Assembly (NCBI GenBank): GCA_964511665.1
Contig: CAZEHA010000045.1
Coordinates: forward strand, 1 to 27,772
Direction: 5' to 3'
Length of the DNA: 27,772 bases
DNA from: JAGOEF01 sp964511665
GTDB taxonomy: Bacteria; Bacteroidota; Bacteroidia; Bacteroidales; ML635J-15
Shown: piece by piece, positions 10,249-17,352 of the stretch
Layout of the letters: each line of letters starts with the position of its first letter
How positions within the stretch are numbered: the stretch's first letter is position 1
Notes under the pieces: model-generated
Told to the model about the DNA's origin: nothing
Database searches by the model: none
What the model saw: only the letters and a program-made list of their open reading frames with translations
Translations under genes and position numbers: made by a program

Positions 10249-11115
10249 ATGAAAAAGCGTATTGTGGTTTGCGGCAGCAATGGTCAACTGGGCCAATGCC
10301 TGCGCGATGTATCGGTTTTAATACCTCATGAATGGTTGTTTACCGATATCGAAGAGCTTGATATTACACGTGCCGATGACGTAAAGGCTTATTTGCAACA
10401 GCATAAACCGGCTGTTGTAATAAATTGCTCGGCCTATACGGCAGTTGACAATGCCGAAAACGAACCCGAGGCAGCCTATGCTGTAAACGCCCTTGCTGTG
10501 GCCAATCTTGCCGGTGCATGCAAGGAATATGGCAGTGATTTTATTCACATATCCACCGATTATGTATTCGACGGCAGCAACAATACCCCATACACCGAAA
10601 CCGACAGTGTAAACCCGCTGAATGTGTACGGAGCATCGAAACTAAAAGGTGAGCAACTTGCCATGGAAGCATTACCCGAAACATTGGTGATACGCACGTC
10701 GTGGTTGTATTCTGAATACGGGAAGAACTTCTTGAAAACCATGCTAAAACTGGGAGTAGAAAAGTCGGAACTGCGTGTGATTTACGACCAGACGGGTACG
10801 CCCACCTATGCCGGCGATTTGGCACATACCATTATTGCCATTGCATCGAAAATTATTGCGGGAGAAAGTTTTGCGAGGGGAATATACCACTACAGCAACG
10901 AAGGCGTTTGCAGCTGGTACGATTTTGCTTCAATGATAATGAAAACAAAACACATCAAATGCAAAATAACTCCCATATTATCGTCTGAATTCAAAACTGC
11001 TGTAAAACGACCCGCATACAGTGTGCTGTCAAAAGATAAAATTAAAACTACCCTAAACATGAGCATTCCGTTTTGGGTTGATAGTATGGAAATGTGCCTG
11101 AGCAAACTACCATAA
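10249..11115 (+). CDS. rmlD: dTDP-4-dehydrorhamnose reductase
   Basis: A cytoplasmic short-chain dehydrogenase/reductase that catalyses the last step of dTDP-L-rhamnose synthesis: reduction of dTDP-4-dehydro-L-rhamnose with NAD(P)H, supplying rhamnose for surface polysaccharide. The 288-residue length is normal for RmlD/RfbD. The Rossmann motif GSNGQLG is at 9-15, the STDYVFDG segment around 102-109 includes the catalytic-site Thr, and the YxxxK pair is Tyr127/Lys131 (in YGASKLKGE). The ATG at 10249 puts the glycine motif at the usual distance from the N-terminus; a longer in-frame extension to 10177 has no family support. It stands alone here: rmlA, B and C are not in the window. It converges on yaaA with 62 bases between the stops and no clear terminator. 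Confidence 0.9.
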   Translation: MKKRIVVCGSNGQLGQCLRDVSVLIPHEWLFTDIEELDITRADDVKAYLQQHKPAVVINCSAYTAVDNAENEPEAAYAVNALAVANLAGACKEYGSDFIHISTDYVFDGSNNTPYTETDSVNPLNVYGASKLKGEQLAMEALPETLVIRTSWLYSEYGKNFLKTMLKLGVEKSELRVIYDQTGTPTYAGDLAHTIIAIASKIIAGESFARGIYHYSNEGVCSWYDFASMIMKTKHIKCKITPILSSEFKTAVKRPAYSVLSKDKIKTTLNMSIPFWVDSMEMCLSKLP

Positions 11116-11177
11116 AAGCCTATTAAAAGATCATTTCGAGTTATCGTTTTTGTGCAGACTTAAACGGATTCGTATTT

Positions 11178-11936
11178 CTACCTAACAAAAACCCAATTCC
11201 ACCTATCGGAATGATTATGGCTGTATTCGTAGCCGTTACTATCGAAAAGTTTAAGTTGCTCCGGCTCTGTTATCTTGTTTTTAACCATATGCTGTATCAT
11301 TTGCCCACGGGCATTTTTCGCATACACGGTAACTACCTTTAGCTCACCTTTATTGTAGTCTTTAAATATGGGTGTAATTACTGTTCCCTTCAATATTTTC
11401 TTATTTATCGATTTAAAATACTCATTAGAAGCCAGATTAATCACATAATCGCCTTTAGAGTGCTCTTTGTTAATTTGTTGGGTGATTTCGTTTCCCCAAA
11501 AACTGTATAAATCGTCGAAATTTTGGTATTTAAGTTTTGTGCCCATTTCGAGACGATATGCTTGTATGCCGTCTAAAGGTCGTAAAACGCCATACAATCC
11601 CGACAATATGCGTACATGTTTTTGTGCAAATTCAAAGTCATCGGCATTGAACGAATACGCATTTATGCCACGAAAAACTTCGCCGGTAAAGGCCAATAGG
11701 GCTTGTTTTGTATTGCTTTCGTCAGGCTTGTTGCTCCATAGCTTAAAACGCGAATAATTAAGCTCGGCAAGTTCGTAGCTTATGTTCATCAAATCTTCTA
11801 ATTCTTCTATTGAAAAATTTGAAAGAACCTTCGACAATTTGTTGGCTTTTTCGTAAAAAAAAGGTTTTGAAGTTTTCTCAACCGGAGCTTTTGTTTCAAA
11901 ATCGAGTGTTTTAGCAGGTGATATTATCGCAATCAT
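11178..11936 (-). CDS. yaaA: Peroxide stress protein YaaA (UPF0246/DUF328)
   Basis: A 252-residue cytoplasmic protein of the YaaA family, which in E. coli lowers free intracellular iron during hydrogen peroxide stress and so limits DNA damage; the family fold can bind DNA. The conserved landmarks are present in order: ISPAKTL at the N-terminus, FTGEVFRGI, ILSGLYGVLRPLD, LEMGTKL, NLASNEYFK, and YAKNARG near the C-terminus. Length is normal (about 250). The ATG at 11936 gives the family's standard MIAIISPAKTL start. The gene is monocistronic. A perfect inverted repeat 13 bases upstream is a candidate operator, so a dedicated repressor may control it. Function here is inferred from the family. 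Confidence 0.92.
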   Translation of the reverse strand: MIAIISPAKTLDFETKAPVEKTSKPFFYEKANKLSKVLSNFSIEELEDLMNISYELAELNYSRFKLWSNKPDESNTKQALLAFTGEVFRGINAYSFNADDFEFAQKHVRILSGLYGVLRPLDGIQAYRLEMGTKLKYQNFDDLYSFWGNEITQQINKEHSKGDYVINLASNEYFKSINKKILKGTVITPIFKDYNKGELKVVTVYAKNARGQMIQHMVKNKITEPEQLKLFDSNGYEYSHNHSDRWNWVFVR

Positions 11937-11948
11937 AACTTGTTTTTT

Positions 11949-11963
11949 TGTAAACCGTTTACA
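11949..11963. promoter_or_regulatory. Candidate operator upstream of yaaA
   Basis: TGTAAACCGTTTACA is a perfect inverted repeat with 7-base arms around one central base, 13 bases upstream of the yaaA ATG. Dimeric repressors use sites of this form. I cannot name the regulator, and no regulator gene is adjacent. Confidence 0.4.
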
Positions 11964-12088
11964 TTTAAAAGAGTTTAAAACTATGAAAAAACTATCACAG
12001 TTTTGTTGTTGCTGTTTTTATGGATAAAAAAAGCGAAAGACAGGCCTAAAAAGACTATTCTTATAAAATCAGCGCTTAGTGGCCACAA

Positions 12089-12859
12089 CTATTTCCCTAT
12101 CAGTCCAAGCACTCCGTTGATAAATGTAAGTGGGTGGGCAGGGTTTCCGGGTACATACAAATCGACATGATGTTTTACAAGAAAACTGCGATTCAGAGCA
12201 GGGCTGTCGGCAAATATGCCTCCGCCAATGGCATCGCTGCCCACCACTATTATAATTTTGGGATCGGGAGTGGCGTCGTAGCATATTTCAAGGGCTTCGG
12301 CCATATTTTCGGTGATGGGTCCGGTGATTACAATGCCATCGGCATGTCGGGGAGAGGCAACAAATTCTATTCCGTAGCGCCCCATATCGAAATTTACATT
12401 TCCGCTGGCATTTAATTCCATCTCACACGAATTGTCGCCACCGGCCGACACCTGCCTCAGCTTTAGCGAATGTTTGAACAGTCGTCGGACTTGGGGACGT
12501 ATGGCATCGCTGCAAAAATGCATGTGCTTCTGCTCTACTCCAATAATTAAGTCTTCGCGTCGGCTGGCGGCAATTTTGTAGTTGTTGGTAAATGTAATTT
12601 TACCGGGGCAGGCAAATGAACATTCTTTGCAAAAGACACACACACCCATATCAATTCCGAAAGGTTCATCTACAAAAGCATTTACCGGGCACATGTGTAG
12701 TAGCGCTTTTTTTTCGGCATCGCTAATATCTTCGGCGATAAGCGGCAATCCCCTGAACAAATCGCATAGCACAGCATTCTTCACATCGGGCACAAACTGC
12801 CAGCCGTGGCTGCGCAGTATGTGTATTTCTTTCTGCATGGGCAATTGCTTATAGATCAT
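12089..12859 (-). CDS. Ferredoxin-NuoB/HyfI-like fusion subunit of an Ehr-type complex, most proximal-cluster Cys lost
   Basis: The last gene of the operon, 256 residues, peripheral arm of a complex I/hydrogenase-4-like complex. The N-terminal ~95 residues are a ferredoxin-like domain with Cys57, Cys74, Cys77, Cys80 and Cys84 (CVFCKECSFACP), enough for one [4Fe-4S] cluster. Residues ~130-256 align with HycG/HyfI/NuoB. The four positions that normally hold the proximal (N2) cluster are Asp142, Cys145, Asp209 and Asn239: GGCNGCE has become GGDNSCE, the later Gly-x-Cys site is GSDA, and PGCPP is PGNPA. Surrounding sequence (SPRHAD, TPDPK, GGGIF) is well conserved, so this is not decay. The ATG at 12859 overlaps the preceding gene by 11 bases; the ATG at 12838 (MQKEIH) is an alternative start. 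It replaces separate HyfH and HyfI genes. Confidence 0.85.
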   Translation of the reverse strand: MIYKQLPMQKEIHILRSHGWQFVPDVKNAVLCDLFRGLPLIAEDISDAEKKALLHMCPVNAFVDEPFGIDMGVCVFCKECSFACPGKITFTNNYKIAASRREDLIIGVEQKHMHFCSDAIRPQVRRLFKHSLKLRQVSAGGDNSCEMELNASGNVNFDMGRYGIEFVASPRHADGIVITGPITENMAEALEICYDATPDPKIIIVVGSDAIGGGIFADSPALNRSFLVKHHVDLYVPGNPAHPLTFINGVLGLIGK

Positions 12860-14366
12860 AACCACAGTAGCTTAAGTTAAACGATTTGTTGCAAACCGGA
12901 AAATCGGATATTTCCTGATTACGAACTGCCAGCGCCAGTGCCATCCAGTTGTGCAGCGAAGGGTCTTTTACTTTATAATGAATCAGGTCGCTGTTGTGGT
13001 CGGTTATTGCAATGTGACAGAGTTCGCCACGCCATGCTTCGGCCAACGACACCACCATCGACGAGGCCCGCAGTTTATAGTCGAAAACAGGCTGTGGTAT
13101 TTCAGCGGTCATCGATTTGCGTGTTGCAAGCAATTCGCCAATGATACGCACCGATTCTTTCGCTTCTTTATAGCGCAGCAATCCACGCGCCAGCACATCA
13201 CCTGTATCGAGCAGAACGGGTTGGTATGGGTATTTCTTGAAATACTGAAAGGGGTGTGTGCTTCGAATATCCCTTTTCAGGCACGCCGTGCGAGCAGCCA
13301 TGCCCACGGCACCTATTTTTATCATTTGAGAACGCGACACTGTTCCAATACCATCGAAACGCGACAACACAGTAGGCAACGAGTAAATTCTTTCGGCAAT
13401 ATCGAAGTAGCGGTTCCCCGAGTCGTAAATAATATGTTCAATTTCGTCCATTACTGTATCGGTAAGCGGATAACGAGTGCCACCCGGTTTTATAAGACCT
13501 TTACCAAAACGGTTCCCACACCAAAACTGTGTGGTGTTGATGAAGGTGGTCCGTAGTGCTTCGTTTACCACCTGTCCCAGTTGGTAGGCCACATCGGCCG
13601 AAAGGGCTGCCGTATCGCCAACATGAACGGCAATACGTTCCAGTTCGAGACCAATGCATCGCTCCAGTTGCAGGGCATCGGGCACTTCGATACCGGCCAA
13701 AGCCTCGATGAGTTGCGCATGCACCATGGCAGATGCCACTGCGCTGTCGCCGGCAATGCTTTCAGACAACAACGCACGTTGCAATGCTGTTTTCGAGCTA
13801 AGATAAAGTTGCTCTACACCGCGATGCTGATACCCAAGATGTATTTCGAGATGCATCACCTTTTCGCCATTACAGATGAACCTGAAATGCCCGGGTTCAA
13901 TTACACCGGCATGTATGGGCCCCACTCCTACTTCGTGTAGTTCGTCGCCTGTGATGGTGTAAAACGGATAATTGTCCATAATCTGCGAAGCATTGGCGCG
14001 ATTATGAGGCCAGCGCACCGGTTTTAGCCAGGGGTGGCCTTCGAAGTGTATGCCGAAATTTTCGTGTATTTCGCGTTCGAAAATATGCATTTGGGTGCAT
14101 TCGGCCGATATGGAGCGTAAGGCTTTCAGACTCTTGGGTGCTTCGTGCGAATATATTCGTATCGATTGGTTTTCGTCGAAGGCAAGGCAGCACACAAACC
14201 AGTAGCGGTCATCAAAGTCGACAACAAAATAATTGATGCAATGATGGTTTTCATCGTTAAGGTCGTCGGTCACATTATCGAAAAACCGGTCGTAGGGCAA
14301 TATTGGAATATCGGCTACATAAACAGCTTGTGCATTGCGGGTTTCTATATATTCGGGTACAGACAT
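12849..14366 (-). CDS. NuoCD/HyfG-like large subunit lacking all NiFe ligands
   Basis: A 505-residue cytoplasmic-side subunit. The N-terminal third is NuoC-like (MHIFEREIHENFGIHFEGHP, about 93-112). The rest is NuoD/hydrogenase large-subunit-like (GYQHRGVEQL from 178, GIEVPDALQLER, DPSLHNW, DFPVCNKSF). In true group 4 hydrogenases two CxxC motifs hold the NiFe site. Here the first is ESIAGDS (Ala205 and Ser208 in place of Cys), and the second reads NLSYCGYDL (Ser499 and Gly502 in place of Cys). It therefore cannot carry a standard NiFe centre, matching the Ehr (energy-converting hydrogenase-related) class. The ATG at 14366 begins one base after the previous stop; a TTG start 18 bases earlier is possible but would overlap that gene. 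What chemistry it retains is unknown. Confidence 0.87.
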   Translation of the reverse strand: MSVPEYIETRNAQAVYVADIPILPYDRFFDNVTDDLNDENHHCINYFVVDFDDRYWFVCCLAFDENQSIRIYSHEAPKSLKALRSISAECTQMHIFEREIHENFGIHFEGHPWLKPVRWPHNRANASQIMDNYPFYTITGDELHEVGVGPIHAGVIEPGHFRFICNGEKVMHLEIHLGYQHRGVEQLYLSSKTALQRALLSESIAGDSAVASAMVHAQLIEALAGIEVPDALQLERCIGLELERIAVHVGDTAALSADVAYQLGQVVNEALRTTFINTTQFWCGNRFGKGLIKPGGTRYPLTDTVMDEIEHIIYDSGNRYFDIAERIYSLPTVLSRFDGIGTVSRSQMIKIGAVGMAARTACLKRDIRSTHPFQYFKKYPYQPVLLDTGDVLARGLLRYKEAKESVRIIGELLATRKSMTAEIPQPVFDYKLRASSMVVSLAEAWRGELCHIAITDHNSDLIHYKVKDPSLHNWMALALAVRNQEISDFPVCNKSFNLSYCGYDL

Positions 14367-14367
14367 C

Positions 14368-15798
14368 TTAAGGCATTTGAGCAATTAACGAAACACTCTG
14401 AACAATTAACTCATCAACAAAAGGTGGGCGGTAAAAACACATGGCTATCACAATGGCAAAGAACAAAAACTGTGTTATGGTTTCGGCCGGGTGCACTTTT
14501 TCGTGCGGCAACACACCTGTTGTTTCGCGCGGCTGCGAAAAGCAGATATGCATTATGCGTACACTCATGGCATATATCACCACACTAAGCAACACAACAA
14601 TGAACACCAACACCACCCAGTGATTGCCAAACACCATCGCTTTCAGCATCATATATTCGGTGATAAATAATCCTGAAGGGGGTATGGCCAACAGGCAAAA
14701 CATTCCCACTATCAGCACCAGCGCTCCGGCAGGGTGAAATTTCATATAATGACCCGAAAAATCGAGTTTCATGGTGTTTAGCACACGGAACAACTGGCCC
14801 ATTTGAAAAAACATGGCCGATTTTGCAAACGAATGCAAAACAAGCAGTAAGATAGCGGCATAATAGCCGTAGCCTCCAACACCAAGGGCTATAGCAACGA
14901 GACCCGCTTTTTCGAGGCTTGAATATGCCAGCATACGCTTGTTGTGTTTGGCTTTAAGCATATAGCCGGCAGCTACCAGCACCGACAGTACTCCGGCAAT
15001 AGTAAGAATATGGTTCATCCAGCTAAAAATAGGTGTACCCGAAAGAGCAGCGTACATTCGATAAACAATAACAAAACCCATATTTACCATTGCCGAAGAA
15101 ATGAGTGCTCCAATTGGCGAGGGTGCCACTGAATTGGCATCAATGCCCACGGTGTGCATTGGGAATATCTCCATTTTGGTGCTGTAACCAATGAAAATAA
15201 ACACAAATGCAATTTTCAGATAGATGGGATCGGCCAAAGAAGCAGCTGCTGCAATAGCAACAAAACTTAAGTCGATAGAACCTGTGTGATGCATACTGAT
15301 GCTTAGGAACAAGATGCCCATGTATGCAAATGCAATACCCACCGAACACAGAAAAATATATTTCCAGGTAGCCTCGAGTGAATATTTAGTTTTTTCGTGG
15401 TATATAAGCACCGAAGCACATAAGGTAGTGGCTTCTACCAATATCCATACAACGGTAGCTTCGTTGGCCAAATAAGCACCTGTAATGGCTGTAATTAAGC
15501 CGATAAGTGCAGCATGGTAGTAAAAGAAACGACGGGTGATTCGGTTTTTGAAGTATCGAAATCCATGATAGACCGACGCAGGAAATATCAACGACAATAC
15601 CAACAGAAACAAAACCCCAAGTGCATCGTAGGTAAAATAGCCCAGTTCGGTTTGCCCGATATGCATAAATGCATACACCGAAAAAGCAGCCTGAACAACA
15701 GAAAATGTAATAATAACAACTTTGGCAATCCTCCTCAGTTTAACAAAAACTGCCACGATGCTCAACAGGGCTGCTATGATAAAGTAATAGAGTATCAT
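14368..15798 (-). CDS. hyfF: HyfF-like antiporter/proton-channel subunit (MrpD/NuoN family)
   Basis: A 476-residue polytopic inner-membrane protein of the Mrp antiporter-like family that forms ion channels in complex I, hydrogenase-4 and Ehr complexes. Features of the channel are kept: Glu122 in the VEATTL motif, and Lys208 in GYSTKMEIFPMH followed by an APSP(I)GAL segment. The helix after Lys208 runs PMHTVGID rather than the usual PLHTWLP, a feature I have not seen often. It starts three bases after the upstream hyfE-like stop and is followed one base later by the large subunit, so translation is likely coupled. Length is slightly shorter than E. coli HyfF (about 526). Confidence 0.87.
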   Translation of the reverse strand: MILYYFIIAALLSIVAVFVKLRRIAKVVIITFSVVQAAFSVYAFMHIGQTELGYFTYDALGVLFLLVLSLIFPASVYHGFRYFKNRITRRFFYYHAALIGLITAITGAYLANEATVVWILVEATTLCASVLIYHEKTKYSLEATWKYIFLCSVGIAFAYMGILFLSISMHHTGSIDLSFVAIAAAASLADPIYLKIAFVFIFIGYSTKMEIFPMHTVGIDANSVAPSPIGALISSAMVNMGFVIVYRMYAALSGTPIFSWMNHILTIAGVLSVLVAAGYMLKAKHNKRMLAYSSLEKAGLVAIALGVGGYGYYAAILLLVLHSFAKSAMFFQMGQLFRVLNTMKLDFSGHYMKFHPAGALVLIVGMFCLLAIPPSGLFITEYMMLKAMVFGNHWVVLVFIVVLLSVVIYAMSVRIMHICFSQPRETTGVLPHEKVHPAETITQFLFFAIVIAMCFYRPPFVDELIVQSVSLIAQMP

Positions 15799-15801
15799 GG
15801 C

Positions 15802-16431
15802 TTAGTTTTTTAAAGAATTGAGGTTTTCGGCTTCCAGTTTATTGAATTTGCTGCCAATATGGTTTATGAGGATTGAAATAATAAGAACACTCACAAAAAC
15901 ATCGAGCAGGATGCCAATGTTTATCAACATGGTCATTTCGGTTCCAACCGCCATCGAAAACATGAATACTGCATTTTCGATAATCAGGAAGCCTATCATG
16001 TGCGAAAAAATAAGCTTATGGGTTATTACCAGCAATACTCCTATAAAAAGTGTAAAAAGCGCAATGCTAAGATACACCGTATCGATATACTGATTGACAA
16101 GTGTATTGGCCATGATAATGCTGAGAACCAGAGCCAGCAGGGCCAGTATGAGTGAGTAGAACCCTGGAAGGGCTTTATTGTGCACCTTATACACTCCGGT
16201 TCGGTTGATAATGCGAAACAGCAGAAAAGGAACTACAATAGTTTTAAAAATAAGTGTCTCCGATATCACAAAAATAAGGCTGACTGTGTTGATATGCTGC
16301 AGTTCGAGCAATGCAATACCCATAAGCAACACGCCTTGTGCCGCAATAAGCTTGGCATAGGTGCGGAAGCGTTCGGCCACCGACATGTAGATGAGGCTTA
16401 TGGCAAACATTATGATGAAAAAATTTAGCAT
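15802..16431 (-). CDS. hyfE: HyfE-like membrane subunit
   Basis: A 209-residue, nearly all-hydrophobic inner-membrane protein, close to the length of E. coli HyfE (216). Its C-terminal half resembles NuoK/MrpC: the HMIGFLIIENAVFMF segment contains a Glu in a membrane helix (IEN), as expected of this proton-path subunit. It lies between the HyfC-like and HyfF-like genes with gaps of five and three bases, the same order as in hyf operons. In the complex it would link the proximal NuoH-like subunit to the antiporter-like subunits. Confidence 0.85.
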   Translation of the reverse strand: MLNFFIIMFAISLIYMSVAERFRTYAKLIAAQGVLLMGIALLELQHINTVSLIFVISETLIFKTIVVPFLLFRIINRTGVYKVHNKALPGFYSLILALLALVLSIIMANTLVNQYIDTVYLSIALFTLFIGVLLVITHKLIFSHMIGFLIIENAVFMFSMAVGTEMTMLINIGILLDVFVSVLIISILINHIGSKFNKLEAENLNSLKN

Positions 16432-16436
16432 AGCAT

Positions 16437-17351
16437 TTATTGCATCAATTTACCGGTTAATATCAGCACCACAACAAACGCTACCAGCGCAATTGCGGTA
16501 AGAGTCAACACATATTGCGGATTTCGCGACATTTTGTTACGGGCTCTGAACGATTCGTTTAAACCAATTATGAGGGCAAAAACCAGTTGAACCACAAAAA
16601 ACAAAGCAATTTGCAAATACAAGTTCCATTCGGCAGGAACAAGTGCCGCTGTCATTAAAGCACCATATATTGCAAACTTCAAATAGCTTGCAATATGTAT
16701 CAGTGCCTTGTCGAAACCGCTGTTATCGAGAATCATCACCTCATGAATCATAGTTAGTTCAAGGTGAGTTTTTGGATCATCAACCGGCAGACGGCTGTTT
16801 TCGATCATGGCAATCTGCACCAGCAAATAAAAGCCGATAATGCTGTATATTACCACATAATGATTGTCGGTAACATGAAAATGACTGAATATTTCGGAAA
16901 AAGAAGTTAAGCCTGTAAACATGGCAAAGGTTCCCAGCAAAATAAAGAAGGCTGGTTCAACCAGCATAGAATAGAGTGCTTCACGGTTGGCTCCCATTCC
17001 CTCGAAACTTGAACCGGTGTCGAGAGCAGCAATTACTGTAAAAAACTTACCCAGAGCAAGCAGATAGGCGAAAAACACAAAGTCTCCTTCGAAAGCAATC
17101 AGTGCAGGCTGGTTCGAAAAGGGAATTACAAACAATACCGCTATCACGGCTGCCAAATTCAACGAAGGCGCAATCCTGAAAATAATACCTGTTCCGCTGC
17201 CAAACACAGAGCCTTTTCGCAATAGCACCGCAATATCTTTTAGTGGTTGCAATACGCCGGGTCCTTTGCGCCCCGAGGCAATGCTTTTCACCCTCAGTAT
17301 AATACCCGGAAAAAACAAGGCAGCTATCAATATGAGTATAAAGCCGGGCAT
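16437..17351 (-). CDS. hyfC: HyfC/HycD-like membrane subunit (NuoH family)
   Basis: A 304-residue inner-membrane protein, the NuoH-type subunit that connects the peripheral redox arm with the membrane channels. Diagnostic loops are present: GRKGPGVLQPLKDIAVLLRKG (28-48), GSSFEGMGANREALYSM (113-129), and ENSRLPVDDPKTHLELTMIHE (184-204), rich in the acidic residues that form the E-channel. All agree well with functional HyfC/HycD, so no decay is visible. The ATG begins one base after the HyfB-like stop. Confidence 0.9.
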   Translation of the reverse strand: MPGFILILIAALFFPGIILRVKSIASGRKGPGVLQPLKDIAVLLRKGSVFGSGTGIIFRIAPSLNLAAVIAVLFVIPFSNQPALIAFEGDFVFFAYLLALGKFFTVIAALDTGSSFEGMGANREALYSMLVEPAFFILLGTFAMFTGLTSFSEIFSHFHVTDNHYVVIYSIIGFYLLVQIAMIENSRLPVDDPKTHLELTMIHEVMILDNSGFDKALIHIASYLKFAIYGALMTAALVPAEWNLYLQIALFFVVQLVFALIIGLNESFRARNKMSRNPQYVLTLTAIALVAFVVVLILTGKLMQ

Positions 17352-17352
17352 A

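Noticed and set aside
11988..12004. AAAACT/AGTTTT hairpin as terminator of the Ehr-like operon
   Set aside because: Only a six-pair A/T-rich stem without a clear T tract on the minus strand; I could not identify a convincing terminator in 11937-12088.
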